DNA from: Aplectana chamaeleonis
Taxonomy: Eukaryota > Nematoda > Chromadorea > Rhabditida > Cosmocercidae
Length of the DNA stretch: 64,000 bases
Assembly: GCA_029168955.1 (NCBI GenBank)
Contig: JAPDOI010001517.1
Coordinates: 62,001-126,000 of the forward strand
Reading direction: 5' to 3'
A program made the translations under genes and the position numbers. Under the pieces are notes generated by a model. That model did no database searches. It was given only the letters and a program-made list of their open reading frames with translations, and had not been told where the DNA came from. Positions 20,389 to 30,035 of the stretch are shown piece after piece (the stretch's first letter is position 1; every line of letters begins with the position of its first letter).

Positions 20389-21726
20389 ATGGAAACAAGC
20401 ACCTCAGGCTGCCGAGATGTCGTACGTTCGTGCCGTGGCAGTGTGGAGGAAAGAAGACGACCTCCGTGCAAACCGACGTCAATCCCTCCGCGGAGAGGGT
20501 TTCTGTCATGGGAGAGGTGCTGGCTGGCCGCAGCTCTCCTGAAGATCCTACTGCAAAGAGCCGGCGTCGAGAGGAACCCAGGACCCGCGAAGAAGAAGAA
20601 CTACCCATGTGCCACATGCGACAGAGATGTCAATTGGTATGGAACCAGCGTCCAATGTTTTGGATGCCAAAGGTGGGTGCACTTCTCTTGTTCGGGTCTC
20701 AGTTCTGTGAGGCACCACGATTCTTCCTTTCGTTGTATTGTGTGCTCCGCCTCCAGTAACTCCAATTCCTCATCTACCAACCGCCCCCTCTTTATTGTAC
20801 ATATCAATCTCAACGGCCTTCGCGCCAAGCTTTCTGAATTATCTCTCTTCGCCCGTACTCATCACCCGGATGTTATCATTGTTCAGGAAACCAAACTCTC
20901 TCCCTCTGCTACCTCTCGACATCCAAACATCCCGGGCTATACTGCATATCATAATCCTAGGTCATCTCAGATAGGCGGAGTCTCTACTTTTGTTCTGTCG
21001 TCTCTTTCCTCTCACATCATTCCAAACACTCCAGTGGATGGCACTCTCGAGTACATCCCCATCCATCTACCTCTAAAAACTCCACTTTCTCTTTTCAATA
21101 TATGCATTCCTCCTCCTACATCCTGTCTACCAACCTACAACCCTATCCCTCTACTCAAGCAGCTGTATGACTGCTCTCTATCTCCCTCAATTGTCTTTGC
21201 GGGTGACTTTAATGCTCACACGTTCTGCTCGTCGCTCGATTCTGATGCTAGAGGAAATGACGTCGAAGACTGGGCGGATGAGTGCGACCTCGTTATCCTT
21301 AACGATGGCCAGCCCACTCGTCTCCCTGCCTACGGTCGATCCTCCAGCCCAGACATCTCCCTTGTCTCTTCTAATCTCTCTAACGCCTGCTCTTGGTCTA
21401 CATCCACAACTCTTTCCAGTGATCGCATTCCGGTCTTTGTCAATATCGATCTCTCTAACTCTCTTGCTCCCTATACAGGTGTTCGTCATCGTTCTTATCT
21501 CAATTTAGGCCTTGCAGACTGGAGCCTGTTCAGGGAGGTTGCACTCCGCCAAGCGGCCGAATATCCGTGGAATGACAATGTACACCAGAAGGAGCGCCAC
21601 CTCTCTAATGCCATCAGGAAGGCGATGAAAGCTGCGATCCCTGAAGGTCGTGTCAAGACCTTCTTTCCCAATGTCACCAGGGAGACACTGCAGAAGATAA
21701 GGACAAGGAACGCAAAGAGCTGCTAA
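20389..21726 (+). CDS. LINE copy 2: 2A-like leader, PHD-like finger, AP endonuclease
   Basis: 445 codons. The ATG at 20,389 lies in the flanking MITE, and the LINE itself begins at 20,408, so the real start is unclear; no other Met occurs early in this frame. Residues 44-56 are hydrophobic, 59-66 are GVERNPGP (20,563-20,586, a 2A-like skipping signal). Residues 73-119 form a Cys4-His-Cys3 PHD-like finger (CATC, CFGC, HFSC, CIVC). Residues 138-355 form the endonuclease: NLNGLRAK, VQETKL, AGDFNAH and SPDISLVSS. SSDRIPV replaces the usual S-D-H, so the catalytic histidine is Arg. The end continues to the RT linker. Role: target nicking; the finger may bind chromatin. Confidence 0.82.
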   Translation: METSTSGCRDVVRSCRGSVEERRRPPCKPTSIPPRRGFLSWERCWLAAALLKILLQRAGVERNPGPAKKKNYPCATCDRDVNWYGTSVQCFGCQRWVHFSCSGLSSVRHHDSSFRCIVCSASSNSNSSSTNRPLFIVHINLNGLRAKLSELSLFARTHHPDVIIVQETKLSPSATSRHPNIPGYTAYHNPRSSQIGGVSTFVLSSLSSHIIPNTPVDGTLEYIPIHLPLKTPLSLFNICIPPPTSCLPTYNPIPLLKQLYDCSLSPSIVFAGDFNAHTFCSSLDSDARGNDVEDWADECDLVILNDGQPTRLPAYGRSSSPDISLVSSNLSNACSWSTSTTLSSDRIPVFVNIDLSNSLAPYTGVRHRSYLNLGLADWSLFREVALRQAAEYPWNDNVHQKERHLSNAIRKAMKAAIPEGRVKTFFPNVTRETLQKIRTRNAKSC

Positions 21727-22940
21727 TCATCTTGACCCAGACATTGCCGAGCTGGATAATGAGATCAGGATGGACCTTGATAGGCACAAGAAAGAATCTT
21801 GGGAAAAGTTCACTGAGAAGATGAACTTCAGAAATGATGCAGCAGCAACGTGGAAGGCCTTGAAAAGGATCTCCGGAAAGTTCACCGCCGACAATTCCAC
21901 GATTGAATTCGACGGCGGAGTCTTCAAGTCAGGGAAAGAGGCCGCAAATGCTCTTGGGAAGCATTTTTTCATAACTAAATCAAAAAGAGAGAAGCAGAAT
22001 AGAATAACTGTTCGGGAACTCTGTAAATTGCCACTCATGGCTGAAGATGATGCAGTCACGCCCGCTCAGGTCGAGAAGGTTATCAAGGAAATGAGTAACT
22101 CGAAGGCAGTAGGGCCAGATGGATTGAGCCGAGCAGTTTTAAAGAGACTGCCAAATGAACTACTACCCTGCTCGCTGACGTCATTAATACATCGTTTCGC
22201 ACCTGTACATTACCTCAAGATTGGAAAGTAGCACGCGTCATCCCATTGCCGAAGCCGGGTAAATCACCATCCACAGCAAAGGTTACAGGCCAATCAGTCT
22301 TCTCTCACCTATTGCCAAAGTTGCAGAAAAATTGGCTGTGGAGGAGCTTGCCGAACATAATAGCAAACAACAGCATCAACATGGTTTCCGTAAGCTACAT
22401 TCCACCACTACGGCCCTGCTGGAAATTACGAGCTATGTTCTGGACGGCTCCAATGGCATGAAACCTCAGCGTACCGTAGGTGTAGCCCTCGACCTAACGA
22501 AGGCTTTTGACACTGTAAATTTGGGCATTTTGTCCGGAAAGCCTATTAAGGTCTACCATTCCGCCCTGGCAGAAGCGATGGATAACCGCATTCACCAAAG
22601 GACGTCGGGCAAATGTGCTATTTCAAGGGCACGTCTCCAATAGCATCCCAATTGCCGCCGTGTACCTCAAGGAGGAGTTCTATCGCCTGCTCTTTTCAGT
22701 CTGTATATTGAAGATCTGCCCGTTCCATCCCAAGACATCAAGGTCGTAGCATATGCGGATGATATTACTATACTATGCCGGGATCGCGACATAAATGTAG
22801 CTGCCAGTAAGATCAATGACTACTTGATCGAGTTGAAATATTTTCTCGATAGCAAGATGCTTACGGTCTCTGCCGCTAAATCATCCGTCACCGTCTTTCC
22901 ACTGATCCTGCGAACTGGTCCTCATCCATGGTGAAATGGG
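21727..22940 (+). pseudogene. LINE copy 2, reverse transcriptase (frameshifted)
   Basis: The RT is spread over several frames. 21,770-22,231 has the linker and SKAVGPDGLSRAVLKRL; a shift near 22,200 leads to RVIPLPKPGKSP. 22,332-22,643 has HQHGFRKLHSTTTALL and VALDLTKAFDTVN (motif A). A further frame from about 22,655 reads VPQGGVLSPALFSLYIEDL (motif B) and AYADDITILC, with YADD at 22,752-22,763. All RT motifs and their order are present, so only small indels separate this from an intact gene. The endonuclease ORF ends in a stop at about 21,726, directly upstream. Confidence 0.83.
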
Positions 22941-22989
22941 ACGAAACTCGCCTGCCGGCCGCCCGATTCCCTAAGCTGCTCGAACTCGT

Positions 22990-23818
22990 GTTGGACCCTT
23001 CGCTGAGGTTTCATAAGAACACTGAGCAGAAACGAAGCTGCAGTGAAAACAAGACTTAACGTCCTACGTGCTCTCGGCGGAACGTCCTGGGGGTGCAGTA
23101 AAGAAACGATCCTGACCACGTACAGGGCCATCGTACAGCCCGCCCTGGAGTATGCTGCACCAGTCTGGCAGCATATCGTGTCGGACACATCCTGGTCAAG
23201 CTGCAGCGCATTCAAAATGGAGCATTGCGAATCGCAACAGGCTGTTCTAAAAGCTCTCCAGTAGAGCACCTACACGCCGGGCTCGCATCCTGCCAGTTAA
23301 GGACCATTGCCAGCTCCATGCACAACAGCTGTACATAAACATCCTGGAAGCAGCCAAATCATCCGTCGCGAAGAGTATTAGACCCCCGTCAGAAGAGAAG
23401 CATAAGAAAGCCGTTTGCCGATGCTCCCACGAAAATCAATATACAGAGATGGACCAACGCACAACAAGAACGCCTCCGTCTCTTACGTGCTGAGCATACC
23501 CAATTCGTCAAGGATCACTTATGCAAGACCGCCGTAAACTCCATTCTCGGAGTCGTGCCGCCTGAGGTCAGCGAAACCGAGATGGAACTCGGTAGGCGTG
23601 CCAGGTGCACCCTTGCCTCGTTGCGCTGCGGGCACTCCCCCATGCTTATGTCTTATTTACATAAGATCGATAGCAGCAGACCTGACGAGTGCCCGGATTG
23701 TGGTAATAAAGAGCATACTACTGCGCACCTTTTCAACTGCCCGATGAGACCGACATCGTTAACACCAGTAGATCTGTGGGAGAATCCGACGCTTGTGGCT
23801 CAGTTCCTCAATCTATGA
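22990..23818 (+). pseudogene. LINE copy 2, thumb and C-terminal zinc knuckle
   Basis: 23,043-23,264 reads NVLRALGGTSWGCSKETILT, then TYRAIVQPALEYAAPVW, the post-palm region. After indels, 23,555-23,818 reads MELGRRARCTLASLRCGHSP, CPDCGNKEHTTAHLFNCP and a normal C-terminus QFLNL with stop. The tail to 23,856 is a short 3' UTR and the GAA repeat. Confidence 0.78.
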
Positions 23819-24145
23819 CAGGACCCTCTCTGTGGCTGCAGCAGAAGAAGAAGAAGAAGCACCTCAGACAATGTTTTTGACTAGATGTGTACATAAATTC
23901 GGAGGTTCATTGATTGAAATTCGATTTCAAGCCAGCTGATGTTCTTGACATTAGAGATCATTGATGCCGATGATGTGGGGTATGCTCGTCCACCATCAAA
24001 AGACAAGAAAGTTCAGGCTTCAATTTTGGCCCAGAACAGCGTTTTTTTCGCGATTTTTTCTCATAGGTTCTACTACTCTATACCCAGAAAAGGGTTTAGA
24101 GAGGAAAAGAAGACAAGCCTATTTGTGCGCGACCACTGCCTTTAA

Positions 24146-25252
24146 GCCTGAGTTCCAGCGCACGGGCACGAACGAGTAATCCCCCATTCGCAGTTCGAAA
24201 CATCAGGCTATCCCATTCAACCGAACTGTATACCGGGTCCACAACCACCTCACATCTTGCTAAAAATCATTGGCACTCATCAATCTAATAGGAGATTCTC
24301 CGCCCATTGTAACGCCGTTGACCAATCACAGACGCAGCGTGAGCGTGTGGTGGTCATAATGTGTATATAGAGCAGGAATGACGTGGAAGCACGGGGGATG
24401 AGCGAAGGGTTGTGATTGGCTGTCACATAGGCTACACATAGGAGAAAAAGAGGCAATAGTAAGAGACGTAAATTGTGGGCTGCCTCTAGTCTGAGTAACC
24501 GCTAACCACACCCCTTCGCTCCTCCGCCCTTTTTGCAGTGGAGTCACATTAAGACCACCACCCAGAGAAGGCTGGCATTAAGGTAAACAGCGAGAAAGTG
24601 GGCGGAGAAGCTACAGGCTGTAAAACCGCAAAATTCTCATGATTTCTACTCGTGCTAGCGGGCGGAGGTTAGGCACAGCGAGAGAACGCATGACAGACGG
24701 AGGGGCAGCATCTCGCGCGCCGCTCGCGCCATGAGGCGTGAGAATAACCATTTTTAGGGAGGATACTCCCAGTAAGTCGAAATCAGTACCAAATCATTTA
24801 TTTGCGTCGCAATTTCCACTGCTGCGAATGTTTATCGCAGTGAAAACGCGTATGTCGAAAACTCTTAAAAGCCGCTATTATGGAGAGGTAATAAATCACC
24901 GGGTGACCCACCTCTAACAACTTTGTTTCCTGTGGCTATAGAGACAACGTCTGCTCTGCTTCCATATCTACTTCTTGCGACAAGAAAAATACTTGCAATC
25001 ACTTTCTCTGTTCCGATGATCTCCGGACAAGTGAGACTGAGACTGCAAAAAAAAACAGTTACGCAAGTATGGAATGTTCTGAAAAATGTTCAGCAATATG
25101 GGTTTCGCACGGCATCTAATAATTAAAATCGAAACATCTGAATAAATAGCCAAGAAATACAATGTATTCAAAATTTTGGAAAGAGAGGGGGGAGGTTAAC
25201 AACAGCAAGAGAGCATTAATCTTCAAAGAATGTTGATGACACAAACTGTCAC
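24146..25252. other. Unassigned stretch with one short MITE
   Basis: No gene is recognised apart from the MITE at 24,611-24,762. A CAATCACA-type word pair (24,322 and 24,410 region, inverted) suggests another small decayed hairpin element between about 24,290 and 24,560. Open frames are under 75 codons. Confidence 0.4.
24611..24762. mobile_element. Short MITE, TATAAAACGGCGAAATTCAC family (diverged)
   Basis: CTACAGGCTGTAAAACCGC at the left and CCATTTTTAGGGA at the right. The interior words GGCGGAGGTTAG, CAGCGAGAGAACGCATG, CAGACGGAGG and CGCGCGCCGCTCGCGCC match the copies at 34,111-34,256 and 55,233-55,379 closely. This is the most diverged of the three. Confidence 0.65.
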
Positions 25253-25495
25253 CTGTAGAACTTTGCATATGTATGCCTCCGTAGTAGTTCAAAAAAAGTA
25301 GAGTCCTCCTTGAATTGCAGGTTCTGTTCGGCTGATTCCGCCATATGTGCTGCAAACTTCTCGCAAAGGAACTGCAACATGTCAACCAGCAGTTCAACAG
25401 TTAGAGTAACAACAAAAGAAAATATTTCTACACGCTTGAATTTCAACGTTTTAATCAAGAGAATGTTGCAGTCAAGTCTCCCACGATTGTAAGTC
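25253..25495 (-). CDS. Putative host-gene exon, unknown product
   Basis: Minus strand, 243 bp open. It is bounded by a strong acceptor (GGCTTTCAG before 25,495) and an AG/GTGACA donor (intron beginning at 25,252). Both junctions fall after the second base of a codon, so the exon is in phase with itself (81 codons). The peptide reads NRGRLDCNILLIKTLKFKRV, then a hydrophobic patch (FSFVVTLTVELLV), then CEKFAAHMAESAEQNLQFKE and FFELLRRHTYAKFY. The composition is protein-like with an amphipathic helix pattern. I do not recognise a family and see no flanking exons. An open frame with an ATG at 25,542 also spans it, so chance is not excluded. Confidence 0.35.
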
Positions 25496-26241
25496 CTGAA
25501 AGCCATCTGTTGATAGCGATTAGCGATTAATAAGCACGCCACGCACTACAGCAAAATAGAGACCGTCTCGGCTAGAGCGAACGTAATAAAACGTTTATGG
25601 TCTGTGTGTTTCGACCAGTAAGCCTTGGCACAGCTACAGGAGGCTCAGAATAATCCGTCGGGTAGGTGTAACCCACCGAAGGCACACATATCGTGTTTCG
25701 CGGACATAACCACGCAGAGTTCACCAACTCGACAAGCCATTCCTCGCTGACTGTACTCGGAACGCTTCGATGCGTAAGTTAAAGGGTGTAGGTCAATTTA
25801 TGTCGTGCCAGAGAGCAGGCCTCACCTGCATGCGTAAACTTCACGGTTGAGTGTAGTACCGAAGAACGACGATAAACCAATGGACATTATCTTTAGAGCA
25901 TGAATCCTCAGTTCGCAGCACACGACACACAAATACCGATTCGCATATAAACCTTTCGCGGTGCTATCGCAGCAGGGGAGGGGCTTGGCCATCGCACATG
26001 GCCACGCTCATTTTTCCGCGCCGCAATGACTTTCCGGATTTCGGAGTGGGAGGGAAACCCTGGGTTGATGCTCTGATTGCGCGGCGGCACGGAAATGTAG
26101 GCGTGGCCAAAAGCCTCCCGGCTGCGATAGCGGCCCTTTTGCTAAATTTGGTCTAGTGAGTGGACGGGGCCACGACGGTAGATCATCGCTCACGAACGAT
26201 GCCCGCTGACCGGTGGCATCAATAATGCCGTGCAGCGGCCT
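25496..26241. other. Unassigned spacer
   Basis: No gene or element recognised. Contains short overlapping frames and moderately GC-rich sequence leading into the mirror pair. Confidence 0.4.
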
Positions 26242-27048
26242 TACTCAGAGAGTCGGGGGGTCCGATTCGGCCACGATAGGCTTTCTAATCGGCTACCTAG
26301 TCGAGTTAAAAGAAGCTTTCGCAGCAGCACGTGCTGCTCCGAGGAGCACGTGGCCTGTTTGAGAGAACAACGTGGCGCAGAGAGACAAAACCCTTGCTGC
26401 ACCCCCATTTCCCACGCGGGAGCACGTCGCCTGTTCGATAGCACTACGTGGCGCAGAGAGACAAAACCCTTGCCGAGCCCCCGTTTCTCACGCAGCAGCA
26501 CGTGGTCTGTTCGATAAAACCACGTGGCGCTGGGGGCGGGCTCGCACCCCTTCGATAGGAGCGGGTCTCCCTCAACAAGGATACAGTCCGAGTCACGGCC
26601 CTCAGCAGGGATCATCCCCACAGCAGTCCGCGACAGTGACATCACCCTCGCTGAGGACCGTGGGGGAGACCCCTTAGCGGTAAAACATCGTCCAGAAAGT
26701 GACTCGTAGTCACCTTCCAGGAGCGGTCCCGAAAGGCGGACTGCGCTCTCTTTGGGATTGGGCCCCTTATATACGTGCGCCGGGTCAGTTTTGAAGCGAT
26801 CGATCAACGCGTTTAATCATGGGCATTGTGGCTCATTCGTCGTCCAAACTCATCGTAGTCGAATCAAAAACGTATCGTGGCCCAGTGAAACGGCTATGAT
26901 TGGCGGCACGGGCTTCTCATTTGGACGACGATCAGGCCACGTGGCGCACGGAAAGTACGTGGCCGTACCGTCGTCCAACCGCTTTGTAGTCGAATCGAAA
27001 GCCTATCGTGGCCGAATAGGACCCCCCCCCCCCCGACTCTCTGAGTAG
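26242..27048 (-). mobile_element. GC-rich terminal-inverted-repeat element, left mirror copy
   Basis: Ends CTCAGAGAGTCGGGGGGTCC and its inverse (ACTCTCTGAG) form inverted repeats of about 40 bp, including GGCCACGATAGGCTTTC. Inside, reading leftward: a TATA box, a palindromic block, then three 75-bp repeats with CACGTG. The right copy (27,070-27,991) is the same element in opposite orientation. Three bases TTA/GTA next to the ends may be remains of a target duplication. A minus-strand frame of up to 188 codons (26,807-26,241; from Met 26,642, 133 codons) covers the repeats. A partial relative exists in the right copy. I cannot tell whether it is a gene. Confidence 0.75.
26699..26773 (-). promoter_or_regulatory. 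Outward TATA promoter module, left copy
   Basis: On the minus strand TATATAAG is at 26,773-26,766, followed 53 bp later by GTGACTACGAGTCAC (26,713-26,699), an interrupted palindrome. The right copy has the same two parts with the same 53-bp gap. The conserved spacing suggests a core promoter driving transcription leftward. A third, diverged example lies at 57,787-57,862. Confidence 0.5.
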
Positions 27049-27346
27049 GGGCGGAGCAGAGTGCCATCCTCAGGGAGTCGGGGGTTCTGTTCGGCCACGA
27101 TTGGCTTCGACTCGACTACAAAGAGGTTGGACGACGATATGACCACGTAATTTCCTTGCGCCACGTGGCTAATCGTTGTCCAAGTGAGAAGCACGTGGCG
27201 GCAATCATAGCCGTTCCACTCGGCCACGATACGCTTTCGATTCGACTACGATGAGTTTGGACGACGGAAGAGCCACAATGCCCATGATTGAACACGTTGA
27301 TCGATCGCTTCAGAACTGACCCGGCGCATGTCAGCCGCGCAGCACG

Positions 27347-27421
27347 TATATAAGGGCCCGATCCCGAAGAGAGCGCAGTCCGCCTTTCCGGGACCGCTCC
27401 TGGAAGGTGACTACGAGTCAC
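27347..27421 (+). promoter_or_regulatory. Outward TATA promoter module, right copy
   Basis: TATATAAG at 27,347-27,354 and GTGACTACGAGTCAC at 27,407-27,421, 53 bp apart, oriented rightward. An ACGT word directly precedes the TATA box in both copies. Together with the left copy this gives two promoters firing away from the common centre. Confidence 0.5.
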
Positions 27422-27645
27422 TTTCTGGACGATTTTCAAACCGCTAAGGGAGTCTCCCCACGGTCCTCAGCGAGAGGAGCTCCTCGCTGTCAACCGTGGC
27501 GAGAGTGATGTCCCTGTCGCGGACTGCTGTGGGGGGTGATCCCCTACTGCGGTCCGTGACTTGGACGGTATCCTTGTTGGGGGGGGGAGGAGACCCGCTC
27601 CCATCGAAGGTGTGGGAGCCCGCCGCCAGCGCCACGTGCTCATAT

Positions 27646-27910
27646 CGAACAGGCCACGTGCTGCTGCGCGGGAAACGGGGGTTCGGAGAAGGTTTTGCAT
27701 GTCCGGGCCACGTACTCATATTGAACAGGCCACGTGCTTTAACGTGAGAATTAGGGTGCGGCAAAAGTTTTGTCTCGCTGCGCCACGTAGTGCTTTCAGA
27801 CAGGCCACGTGCTGCCGCGTGAAATGGGAGTGCAGCGAAGGTTTCGTATCCTTGCGCCACGTAGTCCTATCGAACCGGCCACGTGCTCCTCCAGAGCAGC
27901 ACGTGCTGCT
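27646..27910 (+). repeat. 75-bp direct repeats with CACGTG E-boxes
   Basis: Three and a half units. Each starts GGCCACGTGCT, has a CGGGAAACGGGGG-like middle, and contains a second CCACGTA word about 50 bp on. The left copy has the matching units at about 26,310-26,540. CACGTG is the binding core of many bHLH factors; binding here is inferred only. Confidence 0.65.
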
Positions 27911-27999
27911 GCAAAAGTTCCTTTCAACTCGACTAGGTACCGAATGAAAGCCTATCGTGGCCGAATCGGACCCCAGACTCTCTGAGTCAGGAAGCGGCG

Positions 28000-28871
28000 C
28001 GACCTAATGGTGGGCTGCCGTACTGGTAGATCGCGGCGGTCTATCATTACGCCAGCCCACCATTAGGTCACGTCGCTCCCTGATAGCACTCTGCTCAGAC
28101 CGCCAGAATGATGCCGTCTGGCCTATTCGCTCGACTAGGTCTGACGGCCTATTCACATGGACAGGTGAGCAATGACCGCACCCGCTAAAATCGATATACG
28201 GTGTCACCGAATCCGGCCAGAGGCCCACTGTATACTCCCAAAGGCGAGCGACGCGACACAGTGCTTGTCATCTACAGTGCGCGCAGAAAGCAATTATATT
28301 TTGCGTTCCCTATTATGCGTTGGCACAGTCGGTGCACTTATTTCATAACATATGCGCATCAAGTTTGAGCGAACGCACAATGAGGAACGCAAAGTATCCA
28401 GGCGAACCGTGCCGACTGTATATCTATTATCTCAGATATAATTATGGTTAATCTGCACTGTCACTGCCGGGCTTCACAGGAAGTAAGCCCTAGGATTTAT
28501 TCCAGGAATTTTGAAGAAACTGTTAGACCCTCGGACTTTCCACTGACCTGCTCAGCAGTATCAGGCGATTACCGCTCTGTGGAAGACAACTGGAGGGCTT
28601 AAAACTTTTAAAAAATAGTAAATTGGAAGCGGTAACGTTGGAATTTTAAGCCACATAATAAAAAAACTTGCGGAAGCTGTGAGAGAATTGAAATCCCTTA
28701 ATCCCTGAATTGCACAGAAAGGCCCTCGTCAGACTTGGTCGGAAAACCGACTGAGTCCGGGGCAGAAAAACCTACCTCGGATGTATTGGCCCTGTCCAAG
28801 TAAGTGCGGAACACCAGTATCGACTGAGTAGATTGCGGACGCAAGCGGACGGTGGCCGAAAGACTCCTTGA
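28000..28871. other. Hairpin and unassigned stretch
   Basis: 28,000-28,085 is an imperfect hairpin (GACCTAATGGTGGGCTG with CAGCCCACCATTAGGTC) around GATCGC words. A related sequence occurs at 59,622-59,690 and 60,370-60,400. Near 28,212 GGCCCACTGTATACTCCC begins what looks like a decayed end of a 3-bp-TSD MITE. The rest is unassigned. Confidence 0.45.
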
Positions 28872-29272
28872 GGCGCCATTCTTACTCCTCAATGCCAGCG
28901 CGGCACGCTCGTCACGCGCGGGCGTGGCGTTAGAGTGTGGATAGTTTCAACGAGCGTCACGCGCTAGCGGAAACTATGAATACTCCAGCGGCAACGCCAT
29001 GGCGGAGCGGGAAAAAAGGCCTTAACTTTTCCGGAAAATTCTGTACACGCGTTCACCATCACGATAGAAGAGGATAGCAATGGAATTATTATCATAAAAC
29101 GGAGTGAAATTGATTATGTATCAATAGTGAAATTTATGAAAAAGTCATTACGGCCGTCGCCGCCATGGCGGAGCGGGCGTCACGCGCGTGTCGCGCGGGC
29201 GTGGCTTCAGGTCATTTATATACCAACGCAACGCCCGCGCGTGCCGCGCTGGAGTTGAGTATGAATAACGCC
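28872..29272. mobile_element. CpG-rich MITE, GGCGTTATTCATACTC family
   Basis: 401 bp. Ends GGCGCCATTCTTACTCC and GAGTATGAATAACGCC are inverted repeats, flanked by TGA (28,869-28,871) and TAA (29,273-29,275), an imperfect 3-bp duplication of the PIF/Harbinger kind. Subterminal CACGCGCGGGCGTGGCG-type hairpins, an AT-rich centre and GCCATGGCGGAGCGGG words are shared with 31,210-31,613 and 36,622-36,960. Non-coding. Confidence 0.75.
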
Positions 29273-29275
29273 TAA

Positions 29276-29984
29276 GTACATTTCCTGCACCCATCTGCCA
29301 CTAATTTGGTGCTAATCGACCGCGTGGGACTCAGGCAATCGACCAACTCTGACGGGGCCCAAAATTTTCGAAAGAACGTAAAAATTTCCGAAAATTTCGA
29401 TCAGCAGTTCCACCAAGACCTGAGACAAGTCTGCTTGACCCTGGTTATCATTTACTCGTGAAGCCCGGGGCACGACACATGTCTCTCGAACCCACCGGTT
29501 AACGCAAAAACCATGGCAAATATTTTGCAGTTACGGGGAAGTACGGAAGCCTGGTTCGAAAGGTAACTACTACAGACAATGCTCTATCTAGGGACACCCT
29601 ATAGATATTTTATCGACTTTTATGGTAACCTACAAGGTCGATAAAAGTTCACGACGAAAGTTATCTATCGACAGATGTAAATCGGCAACTTTGAAGCTTT
29701 CAAGTTGGATGTCAGAGCCCTCTCCTGAAATGGTTTTCCAAAGACGGGGCGGAACAGTTCGCAACGCCAGCCAGGAAACTTTCTCGAAGCGTTCTTACAA
29801 CTGTACTGCTTCGCGCTGGAACCCAAAGGGCCCGAGGTCGGCACCACGCGGTTTTACGATAGTTAGGTCGCAGAGCGGCGCGGCTTCCATAGTGCTACAT
29901 TACAGTTTCGGTTATGCGGCATGGTACGAACGATATTTTGAGACTGTGGATTCGCCGCGCTGCGGAACTATATACGAGGATTAG
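29276..29984. other. Unassigned stretch
   Basis: A 120-codon plus-strand frame (29,622-29,984) has no recognisable motif and runs into the PLE relic. Nothing else is seen. Confidence 0.35.
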
Positions 29985-30035
29985 TTGTAGTTGCTTGAGC
30001 AATGGTCTGAGATGTTACAGATTTATTCGGCTGAC

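Larger units (their letters stand above)
20408..23856 (+). mobile_element. CR1/Jockey-type LINE with 2A-like peptide, copy 2
   Basis: 3,449-bp insertion bounded by the exact duplication AAGCACCTCAG (20,397-20,407 and 23,857-23,867). The 3' end is a GAA/AAG microsatellite (about 23,842-23,856), which fits the short repeat tails of CR1-like elements. Order: 2A-like leader, PHD-like finger, AP endonuclease, RT, thumb, zinc knuckle. The first ORF is intact for 445 codons; the RT region is broken by several frameshifts. The interrupted MITE proves both ends, so this looks like a full-length insertion or close to it. Confidence 0.92.
20143..24141. mobile_element. TTAA-flanked MITE split by LINE copy 2
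   Basis: MITE halves are 20,143-20,407 and about 23,868-24,141, flanked by TTAA (20,139-20,142 and 24,142-24,145). The two halves joined match the uninterrupted copy at 49,825-50,362 almost base for base (for example GAAAAACGTTAT, then ATGTTTTTGACTAGATGTGT). Termini AGGCAGTGGTCACGATGA and its rough inverse place it in the TTAA family. The LINE sits in the middle with an 11-bp duplication. Confidence 0.9.
27070..27991 (+). mobile_element. GC-rich terminal-inverted-repeat element, right mirror copy
   Basis: Runs from CTCAGGGAGTCGGGGGTTC to GACTCTCTGAG. It is homologous to the left copy over its length, with scattered substitutions and extra sequence. The two copies are separated by about 21 bp (27,049-27,069), part of which (GGGGCGGAGCAGAGTGC) is itself a terminus-like word found again at 28.09 and 60.41 kb. 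Plus-strand frames (27,496-27,747 and 27,561-27,947) share MSLSRTAVG with the left-copy frame but are shorter, so any encoded protein is disrupted in at least one copy. Confidence 0.75.

Noticed and set aside
26241..26807. 188-codon minus-strand frame as a confirmed gene
   Set aside because: Its beginning lies upstream of the predicted TATA box, its C-terminal half is made of the 75-bp repeats, and the mirror copy has it interrupted. Kept only as a possibility from Met 26,642.
29622..29984. 120-codon plus-strand frame next to PLE family 2
   Set aside because: No domain, no splice or start support, and the end runs into the PLE terminal repeat.
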